From positions 2,700,501 to 2,764,500 of the forward strand of contig JAWUZG010000970.1 of NCBI GenBank assembly GCA_036785705.1: a stretch of 64,000 bases of DNA, in the 5' to 3' direction. Both the position numbers and the translations under genes were made by a program. Positions 26,720 to 38,679 of the stretch are shown piece after piece (within the stretch, counting starts at the first letter, position 1; every line of letters begins with the position of its first letter). This stretch comes from Acanthornis magna. Lineage: Eukaryota; Chordata; Aves; Passeriformes; Acanthizidae. The notes below the pieces were generated by a model. It saw nothing but the letters and a program-made list of their open reading frames with translations, had not been told where the DNA came from and searched no databases.

Positions 26720-27345
26720 ACTAATCTGAGTGCATTTCTGGATGATACAGAAGTTTGAGTACTGTCAGTACTGTTACTTTCCCATTGTTAAGCAAACTTC
26801 CCTCTCCAACCATCCAGGACCCACTCTTGCACCACCTAACCTGGGACTGAGGCCCCTTTGCAGCTGCATCTCCCACACTCACACAGTCAGACCAGGTTTC
26901 CTTTCCCAGAAAGATTCCTTAGCAGAATCTCAGATGTCCCAGTCCTTAAAATAATTGAATATTGGGGCACTAATAAAATAACAACTCAAGCTCTGTGCCT
27001 CCGAGGAGGGACCCCAAACAAAAGAGCCCCATGGCTTTTATACCATCACAGTCTAAGCATGGGAAAGTCTGGAGTCACCGGTGCCTTTGGTGTCTGGTCC
27101 CCTGGCTGGGTCCCAGGTCCCAGGCCCTTTGTTTTGCAAAGGGTCAGCAGGTCATGGCCTCTTGCCATGGGCTTGGGCTCCTGCCTCTCCAGAGCTCAAC
27201 CTGCTGCTCACACTGCCTCTGCACACTAAGCTGCAGGTACTGGATATATTCTTTGACTCCATGGGTTTGATGTTCAGGCACGTGGCTCAGGAGAAGCAGA
27301 GTTTATTCAGCTGTCCAAAACCAGAAAGGACCAAAATGTCAATTT
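26720..27345 (-). mobile_element. Probable retroviral LTR plus leader, minus-strand copy
   Basis: Read on the minus strand, a TATAAAAG box lies at 27042-27035. A block TCTGCTAAGGAATCTT near 26936-26910 and GTCTGACTGTGTG near 26893-26881 match blocks of the plus-strand piece. TGGTGCAAG followed by AGTGGGTCC lies at 26834-26816, and a leader block GGGAAGTTTGCTTAACA lies near 26802-26786. An AATAAA at 27307-27302 further upstream may belong to another LTR segment. The piece ends about where the plus-strand piece ends, so the two leaders meet near 26,715. Family assignment is uncertain; a diverged ERVL or ERV1 is possible. Confidence 0.45.
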
Positions 27346-29419
27346 ACTAATGATGCTGCCTTATTCAATACAAACCCTACTGTCTGGGTGCTTCTCTTTT
27401 CCATCAGAACACCTTGCTAAACCCAGACTTTGCAAATTAAGCCTTTCTGCTTCCTGGATACTTGCTGAGAGAAGCTGGCTTAAAAAGTTGAGGAAGGCAG
27501 TTTTCAGAGTCCTGTTACTGATGTAATGCATTTTTCTCTTAAAATGTGAAAAGTCAAAATAATTTCTTCCAGGCCTCGCATCAAAGAGAGCACTGTTTTT
27601 GAGCAGGTTGTCCTTTTGACGGCAGCTGAAGGACGTTTTCATGTATTCTGTAGTAAAATATTTAGGTTCAATCAGCCACTTGAAAACCTTAATGAAACTT
27701 ATATTTACACTGTTTATTTCTTTTTAAATTTTGCTTCATTTTGTTGGTACTTCACGTTTTCCACTTACTCATTTGGACTCTAAGCTGTCCTAAAATATCT
27801 AACAGTGCTGCTGCATATATTGTATTACATTCTACTTTAATTAACAGATAGCAATTGTATATGATCTGTTAAAAGTCATAGAACTAGGCTTCTGCTGAAA
27901 TATTTTTTCTGTTTTTATGGACTTTTAACATTTCTGCATCAAACACATCGCGGTGTATGCAGTAATGACTTTAAAAATGCTACATGCATGGGAACGTGTA
28001 TCTGTTCTTAGAACATTTCCCATTTTTATGGAACAGAGACATACTTATTTAATTTGAAAAGAATCTCCTATCCTAGTGTAGAAGCACCCAGAAGAACATC
28101 ATGGACATTTTTATATACAGATGAAAAAAATTGTAGTAGTTCATTAGCTGTGCCAATTTTTTTGATTTTATTTGTTTTTTCTTTGTTTCTCTTCTGAATT
28201 AAAATGAAGGACAATTTGTTCTGCAGTGGAAAGCAGTTTAAAGTCACTAATTGCTTGAATAACGTATATAATTTTTATGCTAGTACATAAAATTTATAAC
28301 ATGAGCACTTCACAGTCATGAGGTTGTTCTGGGAGGTAAAGTGAGTTACCGTTTGAGGAGGAGCACGAGAAGATAGGGATGGTGCAGGCAGGAAGCAGGC
28401 AACAGCTGCAGTCTCTGGGCAAAGGTAGGAACAAGCAGTGCTTCAACGTCCAGAGTGGAGGCAGTGAGGTGAGAAGGGGGCAAGAGGAAAGAGCACTATG
28501 AGCAGTCTTCAAAACTGCTGCTCTAAGCTGCAGCATGGCCCCTGTGAATCAAACTGTGTCAAGGCCCTGAGCTGTCATCAGGCATGTGCTGAATTTAGAA
28601 TTGCAGGGAAGAGTGCAGAGAGATGGTGTTTCAGACATACTCTCTCTATGGCAGTATCAGATTGTGTGCAATATTTGATAATCTTAAGTGAGACCATAAA
28701 TTTTTAACCCAGGATCTGAAACTAGCTAGGACTTTATCAAGTAGAGGGCATCCTTGTTTATGAAGTTTATGAAGTTTGTAAGACTTGGGGAGCAGATAAC
28801 AGGTGTTCTGATCCTGAATAGAGAAAACGGCTTTAGACTAACAAGAGTAGAAAGAACACTTCTAGTTAAAGTTTAAAGGTAATAAGTAAGCCTTGAAACT
28901 ACTCAAAACTCAGCTCTCTAAATAGGACTTTTACACTGAAATTACATGGCTGAAAAATGTTTGTGATGTATCTCTGAACCATGTCATGTTTCATTACATA
29001 GTTTTGTTTCAGAAGCTCTTCATTTGCACCGCAAAGCAGGGCTGTCATGGAACTGTAACATTTGTGAATTTTATTTACACTGAGACAAAAATACTAGCAA
29101 ATAACTGCAGCAGAACAGAGCTAAAAGGTTAGAGGAGGGCAGATAAGAGAAATGTGTCTGCAAAACTGTGTCTTTGGGTTTTGCTTGACCTAAAGCATGT
29201 TACTGTTTCCTCTGACACAAGGCAGTAATTTTTTCCTGTCTTTCAAAAGCTAAGTAGGACATTAGATTAATTATAATTGTGTATTTCATTTGTGTTAATT
29301 ATATTGGTGTATTTTTATAAAATCACAGTGAATTATGCTCTTTGCACATTGAGAAAAGGAAAGGAAGATTTCCTTTATTTTGTTGTATGTTGAAATTTTT
29401 TTGAAATTGTCTGCTGCGT
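27346..29419. other. Non-coding DNA, no gene recognised
   Basis: Nothing recognisable. A less AT-rich patch at about 28310-28560 carries an 80-codon minus-strand frame without known motifs. Confidence 0.45.
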
Positions 29420-29620
29420 CATAGAATCATAGGATATCCTGAGCTGGAAGTGAAACACAGGGATTGTCGATGTCCAACTCCTGGCCCTGCACAGGAAAGC
29501 TCCAAGACTCTCCCCATGTGTCTTAAGGCATTTTCCAAATAAATAATCCTTCAGAAATACTGAAGGGCCTTGATTGAGGCCACGATTACATGCCCATTGC
29601 TGCCAGTAAAACTTCACCTA
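29420..29620 (-). mobile_element. CR1 LINE 3' end fragment
   Basis: The plus strand begins CATAGAATCATAGGATATCC, the reverse complement of the CR1 3' end units, followed by GAGCTGGAAGTG, the TCCAACTCCTGGCCCTGCAC block and the CCCCATGTGTCTTAAGGCAT block. Only about 200 bp of the 3' end remains. It is a different CR1 subfamily from those at 7.3 and 16.2 kb. Confidence 0.85.
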
Positions 29621-31524
29621 ACACATCCTAACATAGTATTTGCTTTTCTCATGACTACTTTATTCTGGTAGCTCATACTTTTCCTTTGATAACCAATATT
29701 TTCATAGTGAGAAGGTTACTGTTTTTAAGTCCCTTTTTACTAATCGGTTAATAAAAAGCTTTGCATTTAATAAAATTGAATCTTCAGTGTGCCTTACTCC
29801 TCAAGGTTGTTTAATTCTTATACTGCTCTGATCTTTGTCCATGTTATCAGTGATTTCTGACTTGAACGTAATTAGTATTTTCCCATTATTTTGGCAGAGC
29901 TGTAAGGGAAAATGGTAGGTAGCATCAATCTCAAAAGAAGCTATTGAATTATTCTGCTGATGTGATTTTCTCCAGTTGGATAATTTTCCTTCTAGTATAT
30001 TATTTACTTACAGCAAAGTTATTACTAATTTGCCCTAGAACCACTTTTGTGATTCTAGTGTTTTTAATTTCTACTAATAAGACCCTATGCTGTGGAGAAG
30101 CAAGTATTTCACCGTAGGTGACTTGTTTCACTTGCCTAGAAAGCATATTCTCCTATACTATACTCCTATTCTCCTAGAATTTTAACCTGAGAGAAGCCTC
30201 TCTAACCATCACTTCCATTTTACTTCACCAAAGTTTGAGTTTTAAACCTTGCAGAGATCTGAAATTTGTGGGCTTGTCTTGATACACAGAAAGCTCAAGG
30301 GCTTTACAGAATACTTTAATAAAAGTAGCTTTGTTTGTAAATCTTAATACAGCTTAAAAATTTGTTTTTCATCTTGGCAGTATTCCAACTGGTAGAACTT
30401 AAAACTTCTAAAATTGCTGCTTCTTCTGTTAAACTGGTAGTTTTTAAATGTCCAAAATACTGTGAAAAATATTTGGAAAAAAGGTCTGAAATTTAAACAG
30501 CTTGTAAAAGTGGAGCTGCATTTAGATTTTCACTACTGCTGTTTCCTTTTTATAAAAAGGATGCCATGATGGTCAGGATTAGCAAGCAATGACACCATGT
30601 TTAAAAGAAAAAACACTTTATTTCCTTCAGAAAATGAGCAACTTGTTCTGCTCAGTACTATTCTGTCTTAGGATTTTTACCTGATTGTATTCTCTTTCTG
30701 CTTGTAGATCACTAGCTACAACCTTTTCTTAGGTTGATTTCAGTTACGTTACTCTATTGACCATTCCTTGGCATTTTCTTCCCTGTGATGAAATGTGAAC
30801 TAAGAGAAATTCATAGTAGGTTTTACCAGTGAAGCTTTTCCTAAAAGAGCAGTGCTAAGTATCGTAATGTAATGGATCTACAGTTAGCCTTATTAACCTA
30901 TGTTACTCATTAACTGCTGCATGCAGCAACATGATAATATTCTAATTCTGTATTATATTTATCTCTGGATTTTCAACTTTGACATCCCAAGAGGGGATGG
31001 CAGGACTTCAATGACAGATTTCTGTGAAAAATAGGCAAAAAAATACCTGCTTTTGGTTTCTTTATCCACAGGCTTTCATGAATGGAGGTAAATGTAAATA
31101 TGGACAGCATTTTTCTGCTGGGTTTTGGCTGTGGGACTGAGGGGCAGAAGGCTTGAGGGACTGTGCTGGGGTGGCTGGAACTGGCTGTGCCTCGGGGCAG
31201 CCTGAGCCTCTTCTCTCACTGAGGCAGCAAGTCCCCACAACCTGATGTGCTCTCTCTGTCCTGTGAATTTACCTAGAGTCATTCTCATGGCCTCAGCACC
31301 CTGAGAAGGGCTGCAGGTAACAGGGGGATCTTAATTATGGGAACAGTAAACCTCAGTAATGTTGAAGCTTGCAAAGCCATTTGTCTGTCTTTAAAGGTCA
31401 ACAAAGATTTCTTTTCTTGGTGTACCTAATTTCTGGAATATCATACCCCATGTTTTATTTTAACTTATTTCTGAATTTCTATTCTGTAATTGATTGTTTC
31501 TGTCATACATTTATGTATGACATA

Positions 31525-31549
31525 ATACATACATACATACATACATACA
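31525..31549. repeat. (ATAC)6 microsatellite
   Basis: Six tandem ATAC units with flanking partial units. Simple repeat. Confidence 0.92.
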
Positions 31550-32192
31550 AACTGCTTTGTCAGCAGTTTCCAGTCACTTTAGAACAAGACACCAAATATG
31601 TCACCTACTTGTTGACCCAGTGAGATAACAGGAGAACATTATTATGCCTGTCATATCCATACATCAAGCTTGTATGGCTTACTTATTACTTCTAAGAATT
31701 AAAAACAGCATTTGGAAAGGAAGACGTGTGCTGAAAACATTTTAACACAGAAACTTTCTGAAGACAGGGATAGTTTTCAGATTCTATTTCTGTCTTCTAT
31801 AAATGAACTTGTGCATTTAGGCTGAAGTTTAAAACGAGGTCCTCTTGTTGGCAGTAGTACTGGGGTTTGGATGTCACTGATAGCAGCCTTAAGGTGATGG
31901 ATAGTAAAAATCTGGAAAATTTTGTTTTCCATGCATGGCAATGCTGCTCCGTACCTGGCATCTCAAATATTTCTACGAAATATACCTATATGCACTCTGT
32001 CCTAGCAAGCATTCAGACGTATCTATAACCCAGAAGTATCTATATTCCCTTTCCCTCTGGCAAATTGTACATACAAAATCTGGCCTACTGCACAAATAAA
32101 GTTTGCAATAACTGTGATTGCTCTTACTAGTGAGAGCATTAAATCGAATGGATATGTGCAGCTGAATTGAATTACAAGAACAAACCACACAC

Positions 32193-32207
32193 TTTTTTTT
32201 TTTTTTT
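32193..32207. repeat. T15 homopolymer
   Basis: A run of fifteen T. It might be a reversed poly(A) tail, but no retrocopied gene body is visible beside it. Confidence 0.9.
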
Positions 32208-32787
32208 AGTTACAGCAAATCAAATAAACTAACATCTTTCTTGTATCATTTGCTTATGTGCTTATTTAACCAGCACAAGGGAAATTTCTGTATCTTAATG
32301 TGTTTAAAATTTATCACCAACTCCAAATGTCAGGAGATGTATCTAAAAGCTGTTTTCCTACATATAGAAAAGGGGAGGAGAAAGAACAGGGCATGTGGCT
32401 CTCTCAGAAGCAGAAAGTAAGACAATAAAAGTCTTATGTGTAGTTAATTGTGGAGACAATAAACAACCACAAATATTTATTTCTGGATATTGCTTAAAGG
32501 GCTCCCTGGAAGTGCCTGAAAAAAAAAATCCCTATCACCTATTAATTAGGGTCAATATTGAAGGCAAGCCTGGATATGGTATGAATGAGAGTAGAAATCA
32601 GTTTTATGCATGGATGATCCAAGATTTTGTATCTGCTCTCAGATACTTCCCTTTGCTCCACACACTCAAACATGTATGCTTGGTTTTTACTTCAGATTTA
32701 TGATTATGGACCCCAAAACTCTGGCCAAGGTATAAACAAACAAGTAACCACAATTATCTCTCTCCTTGTCATCTTTTTTAACTGCAC

Positions 32788-33617
32788 TGTAGGATTGTAG
32801 CTATGTTTCAGAATATATATTCAACACATCTGAAATTCTGGCTCATTTAAGACTTATCAAACAGACAGACCTAAAATGCACTTTTTTACCATTTCCCATG
32901 AATTTGTCTTTCCCTTCCTAAATTTTTTTATCCAGAAGAAGTAATATTTCATGTTGGGGAGGATGAAATAGGAAAGTCTTATAAATATTATTACCTGGCA
33001 AAAGATGCTGAGAATATAGAAACTATAAGCGAAATTGAAATGAAGACAAGTTTTGAGACACCAAACCTCAGTTACTAAATAACTGGAAAAACAATGGCAT
33101 GGCCACTGAAGGCTCACCACCCTCTCTGATTGAACAATACCACTCCTTGATTAGACAATAGCCTCTGCTTGCTGGCAGGTCCAAAGGGCAGAGCAGACCC
33201 TACCAACTTAGCATAAGGTCCAAAAAAGCAGTTTTTAGGGTTTAAAATATAACGCCATATGGTAATACAAGGATGCTCATAGGCTGTATGTAAATTCTAT
33301 AGAATTTGTATCTTGTTCTAGATTGGTTAGTGAAAATTAGACTATTCAGCACAGAACATGATTTATTGTATTGTAAACTGCAACCACGTTACTTCTTCTT
33401 TTCCGTATCCTGTATCCTGTACTTCTCTCTCTCTCTCTCACCTCTCTGACCTGCTCTGGGCTGCGCCTGGTGGCTCATAGCAGGTCTCCTACCCCCACGC
33501 GCTTTATCATAATAAACCCCATGCTCTAAGACTAAAATCCAGAAGTCTCTCGTCTCCGTCCTGGCCATCTGAAGCACCCACACCACAGACGGCAATCCTG
33601 GAGAGCCAAATCCTACA
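32788..33617 (+). mobile_element. Solitary retroviral LTR, ERVK/ERV1-like
   Basis: The 3' half has clear LTR anatomy. CT-rich DNA at 33425-33440 precedes an AATAAA at 33511-33516, then a U5-like block with GTCTCTCGTCTCCGTCCTGG, CACCACAGACGGCAATCC and GGAGAGCC, ending AATCCTACA at 33609-33617. A perfect 9-bp inverted partner, TGTAGGATT, lies at 32788-32796, giving TG...CA termini and an element of about 830 bp. Without a consensus the 5' boundary is inferred only from this match. I see no flanking target duplication (CTGCAC versus ATATCA). The 3' block resembles known songbird endogenous retrovirus LTRs. No internal genes adjoin it. Confidence 0.75.
33425..33440. repeat. (CT)n tract inside the LTR
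   Basis: Short CT dinucleotide run within the presumed LTR, upstream of its AATAAA signal. Confidence 0.85.
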
Positions 33618-34395
33618 ATATCATACTATGTAACCCCTAATAGTAGTTCAGTTTTGAACCTCTAAAGCACCTATTGAACTTGCAATAACACTTTAACACA
33701 TTGTAGCACCACTTCACTTGGAAATGTTCCTCATCTTCAAGTATTTTGAAGATGCCATTTTTTTCTGTTTACTTGAGTTGCAGGACCACGTTCAGTTTGT
33801 TGTGTTGCTGCAGGCAGATAGACAATTACTGATCTGTGCTGTCAAGAGAATGTTAGCACTATTACCCCTGAGCTAAGAGACCTGACTTCCCATGCAGTCA
33901 ACAGAGAGAAAGCAGAGCCAACTTCTCTCTTCCTGCAATGTTGACTCTTGCTCCCTCATGCAAACTGCGTAACACCCTGTCTTGTCATGACCCCCAGCTC
34001 ACTGCTTTTTTTTATACACTGGAGAGGAAATCCACCACAAAGATTTATTATGACTTAGAAAATGTGGTCCTGGACAAGCAATTTCTCCTGTTAAAGAATA
34101 AGAAAATGGTGCAGTCTAGCACTATTTCAGAATTGAAATAGTTGAGTCTTAGAGTTTTGCATAGTTATTTTACTCCTGTTTTTTGACAAGCTTAAAAGAA
34201 AAAAGATCCTTTATGTAACTTCTGGTCAAACCCTGTTTCGGCTGTGTGATCTCTCATTCCTCACTGTGAGCTATATTTTTTGCGAGAGTATGACTCAAAG
34301 TGAATTATTTGAATAATTAGCACTTATAAAAATAGTTTTAATGGGTGTAAATTTACCATTAATTCTGGTTACCATTTACACTGTTGACATCAACA
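33618..34395. other. Non-coding DNA, no gene recognised
   Basis: No repeat or exon landmark seen. Confidence 0.5.
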
Positions 34396-34505
34396 TTGTG
34401 GGAAAGCTGGAGAACAGCTTTGCAGGGAAGGACCTGTGGGCCCTGATGGGCTCTGGGGTTGACTGTGAGCCAATACTGTGCCTTTAGAGCAAAGATGGCT
34501 ATACA
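34396..34505 (+). mobile_element. CR1 LINE fragment, about 110 bp
   Basis: The text GGGAAAGCTGGAGAACAGC, TTTGCAGGGAAGGACCTGTG, GTTGACTGTGAGCCAATACT and GTGCCTTTAGAGCAAAGATG follows the CR1 reverse transcriptase 3' region (the slot around 'GAGAAGGACCTGGGGGTC...GAGCCAGCAATGTGCC'). Both ends are lost. It is a small decayed scrap. Confidence 0.75.
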
Positions 34506-37500
34506 TTTAGATTGAATTTGATATTGTCTGTATCAGAGAGAAGAAATTTTAGAGAATAGTGGGGTAGATGGAGAAGGTGGGCTTCACTAGCACTGCAAAG
34601 CAAATAAGTATTTTTACGTCTTGTTTTCAGTAATACAGATAAGGTTACAGATCATGCAAAAAATTAAGGTTCATATATAAACACTAATTTTTCAGTTGAT
34701 TCAAAAATATAGTAGAATGAATCTCTGTCTTTACCCAAGCCTATTACATTTTTCTCCAAGGAGTTTTGATTTAAAGCTGTTTGATCTAGCTTTGCTGGTG
34801 CGTTTTCCGTAAGTACAAAAGGAAGCAGGGCTGCCTTTTGCATTTTGGTCTGGAATCATTTTGTTTTATGTTTTTACAGCACCTGCTTCTAGAAAACTTG
34901 CCATCATAAAACAGATTAAAGAATCATAGTAAGTATCAGATGACATGCTATCCTGGATCTTGACTTTAATTTATTTTTAAACAAACTTTGATTTTTAAAA
35001 CAGTTCACTAAAACTTTCTGACAAGCCTATCCATAATATAATTTAGATTCCTTAGACTGTTCAAGCTTTAGGAAAAAGTATTGGGAACCATTGATTTTTA
35101 TAATTGTCTTATTTTGTGACACCTTTTAACAAGTTAAAAATGTCTTAGTCAATTTTTCAGTTTATCATATCCAGTTTCTTTTTCAGAAGCTATATGTCAT
35201 ACTTGCAATTTCCTTGTACATTTGAACTTTGCACAGAGAGCATGCAGGAGTTTGGAAACTGAGGTGCAGCAGCCTGAAAGCCATGGTGAGAAAGTCATCT
35301 TCTTAGAATGCCTTCTTTGCACTCTCTTCCATTCAATAACGCATAAAATGATCCTTTTGACAAGAATTTTATGAGGCTGAAATGAAAAGTGGTTATGATA
35401 AGTGATTAACCTGAGGGTCAACTTAAATGAGAATTACTTTTTGCTTAGGTATTTGGAACATGAAAACATCATAAATTTGTTTTTATAGAGTCCTTGCAAA
35501 ATGAGATTTTCGTAATAGATGAATGAGCCTTACTCAGTATGCTTCCTCTCTGCTGCTTTTCAAATTCCTAAAATGGAAGGAATCCTAATGGATGCATTAA
35601 AATTAGCTGCTACAACTTTACTTTTAATTATGCAATTTAGGCAATTTCATTATGTGCTTTCTTGAGGATATTGTCAAAATTTAATTATGAAAGGAAATAT
35701 ATTTAATATATACTTTATGCAAAAACCTAGGGTAAATGGACAATGTTTTAAGTTTACTGTAGGTTAAATTTTGGCCGAATGATTTTTAGTTAAAGAAATC
35801 AAATCTTAAAGTACCTATCTTCATTAGGGAGCAAATTAGGAAGGAAAGCAAGCCCAGGTCTCCTGGAACCCTAAATGGGAGGTTTTCCTCTGAGATTAAT
35901 GAAAAGAAATAAGATAAGCTGATGTTATGCTAACATAGTATGATAAAACCCCAGATGTATTCATTCTGATTTTATAGTATGGAAACTATAGCAAATTAGC
36001 TTAGAGGAATGCCAGTGCCTCTCTAGTTTAGTGTGTGGTATGTAAGGGTAAGATGTTAGCAAGGAAGGCTTACCATTATGCAACCAAGGAAAATTTCATT
36101 TAAGAAAGTGTGTTGATTAGGTCATTATTCAGGAATAAAATAAGTGACTGTCTCAGGTGAGTGGTGAGAGGAATACTAAGTGAACAAATTAAAATGTGGA
36201 ACATCATTAGGAGTTGTGCTAAGAGTATATGAGCAAAACCATTAAAATTTTCCTAAAAAAGAAGAGTTGTTTGTGTGAGGCTTCAGGGATGCTCTCTTAA
36301 TCCTGCATTACAAATGCATAAAACCCTATTTAAAAAAAAAAAATTATTTAATATGGAAGGAGTCCTCCACAAGTCTTAGGCTATCTTGAGAATGTTGCCC
36401 TTACATTAAGTATTAGACAGAAAGACTAGTGGTGTGGGATGACACAGGAGAAAGTGTGAAGGGGAAGTGCTAAATCATAAAAATGTAGAGGGCATTATGG
36501 AGGTAATGGAGGAGTTGTTTGCAGACATGTCTTCAAATGCATATGGCAGGTTGGAATTTGGTAGTGAGGTTGTGATTTGATTATTCTGATGATGTCTACA
36601 ATGTAAAAATGGGAATATGGTGGACTCTGAAGGCCCTTCTATATTGTATTTGCTGTAAGTTGTGATGATGGCTGGACAGCTTATGCCTTGGCTTTAGATT
36701 GCTAGGGCAATAATTATTTTGAAATGAGTAAATAATTTTTAATGTATTTTAATAAAAAGTTTATTATTTTTAATGTAAAGAGTTTTTAAAATTAATTTCC
36801 TTTTTTGTGATTTTGCTGTAAAAGAGAACATTTCTGAACTTCGCACAAGCATGCACTAGTTTACTAATTATAATTACATGGTTTTGTATAATAATTGGGA
36901 TCATTATAAACCTTGAGTATTTTTGGAACTATGCAAGGCATTAAGATTTCCCTGTAGAATTTCAGATATTATGGTTTTTTGTTTCTCTGTTCCTGATGTA
37001 AAAGGCAGGGATAAAACAAAATTACATTCTAGAGAAAGAAGAACATGGGGTCAAATAATTAAATTTTCTGTCTTAGTACTCCTCTGTCTCTTTTGCAGAT
37101 ACAAAGTTTTGGGGTTTTTTTCTTTAAATGATTGGCACTTCAGCACAGTAATATTTCTGTGTACAAAGGAGAATTTGCATTTCTATTTCTGTCAATCATC
37201 ACCTCAGCTGACTAAGAGATGACATGTCACAAACAGGTGCATGTACAGAGGATTTTAAAACATAATATAGAACACAAAAATGTGTCATTCATGTACAACT
37301 CTTTGAAGAAGTAATGATGACTGAATGATGAAAAAAACTTTATCCAAGTTTCAAGTGTTATTTTTCTCTGGTCCACTCTGAAATCCCTGAAAAACAGCAC
37401 TCTAAAACAAAAAGGAGATTCTATTTAAATTGTTATGCTACATATTTAGTCTCCATGCTGAGCTTTCTTAGTTGAAACAATTTTCTCTTTCTTGTTATTC

Positions 37501-38679
37501 GTTATTTAGAAGGGAACTGCTGCCATCAGACTTTCTTAGTTCAAAACTAAACAGTAGTGCAAACTCAATCACGCCTTCAACTTTTTTTATTTGAGCTAGT
37601 ACACAGATTCATGGGAAAAGGAGAGAATGGAAAAATAATTTGTTTTTAAAACAAAACTGGATCTCTGAACTCCTGTTTTGTGCTGTACTCTTGTTGCACT
37701 GAATCACTCATCTAATGAACACAGGCAACTGTGAAAGCACTAGTATCACTGTTGAGTCAAACTCAGGAATAAACTGATAACTTCTGTAGGGGAGTAACTG
37801 ACTTTCTTAGGACAGGACCACGTGTTGCTAACCAGGCATGGCTGCAGAGGTTGCACCTCTCAATGGATGTGCTGGATTCCCATCAGGGTATCTGGGTTGA
37901 CCTTTGCCCCAGTGTGGGAATTATGGATGCTCTTGCCCTATTGAGCAGCTTCACCACCGCCTTGATAGTATCCCAGATGGAAAGATTGTGCTCACATCAC
38001 GAGCCACCAATGCCCCTTAACCACGGGGCAGAAGAGCTGGGTACAGTCTGACAGCAGTTTGGGGGTAGTGCTGTCAAGACTTACAGAACCCTCACAGGAA
38101 TGGGCTTCTTCCTCTGTGCTGGTCAGAGGCAGGCCTGGGCTCACCTCTGTGTGCTGCTGCTGCATGGCTCCGCCCTGGTCCAAGCGGGTGGAGACGTATC
38201 GGTGTCACACACTGGTGCTGGTGATGGTAGGCTGTAGTACATTCCACAGCAATTATGAGACATGGGACTTCAGGGGAAATTTTGCATCAACACCATGAAA
38301 TCATGTCATAACATGTTGCATGACAGCAATTTGGGCCCAAATTTTATAGATTTTGAGCATGGCCACCTTCACTTATCCTGTTATGAGGTCAATTATGATT
38401 GAGAAATAGCTATGATACTAGTAGTGCACCTGCATTAGTAATTTGTTTGCTGAAGAGCTGCTTTCTGTTGTTAATTTGCCTTGCATCTTTATCTGGAGGC
38501 TTCTGTTATGCCTTTGACCTGGTCACTTTGGCACTTTAAGTGCTTTCCCTTTTGCTGGACACCAGACTGACATTTTACTTCATGGCACATCTGTAGCAGC
38601 CCACATTCAGGTCAGACAGAGAGCCCTGCAGCAGTGTGCTGCTGAGGCCACTGTGGTATCTGCCTAGGGCCAGCAATTT
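34506..38679. other. Mostly AT-rich non-coding DNA; GC-richer block at 37.84-38.30 kb
   Basis: 34.5-37.8 kb is very AT-rich with no landmark. From about 37840 to 38300 composition rises in G and C, with open frames on both strands (66-79 codons) and texts such as GCTCCGCCCTGGTCC. I do not recognise it. It could be an old LTR, a 5' portion of the adjacent CR1, or unique sequence. Confidence 0.4.

Larger units (their letters stand above)
29621..32787. other. AT-rich non-coding DNA with one GC-richer patch
   Basis: No gene recognised. At about 31125-31320 a patch is clearly more GC-rich than its surroundings and contains TGGGGTGGCTGGAACTGG-like text that resembles no repeat I can name. A 102-codon open frame at 32395-32703 (GTG-initiated as framed) has ordinary-looking composition but no recognisable motif. 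Confidence 0.45.

Noticed and set aside
26858..27350. Three overlapping plus-strand frames of 89-123 codons
   Set aside because: They fall in the GC-richer LTR-like DNA of the minus-strand retroviral piece and have no domain.
31525..31549. Tandem ATAC as a CRISPR-like array
   Set aside because: Direct 4-bp tandem units without spacers; a simple microsatellite in a eukaryotic genome.
34918..34960. AGAATCATAGTAAG as a CR1 end unit
   Set aside because: Only one unit matches and the following text does not follow CR1.
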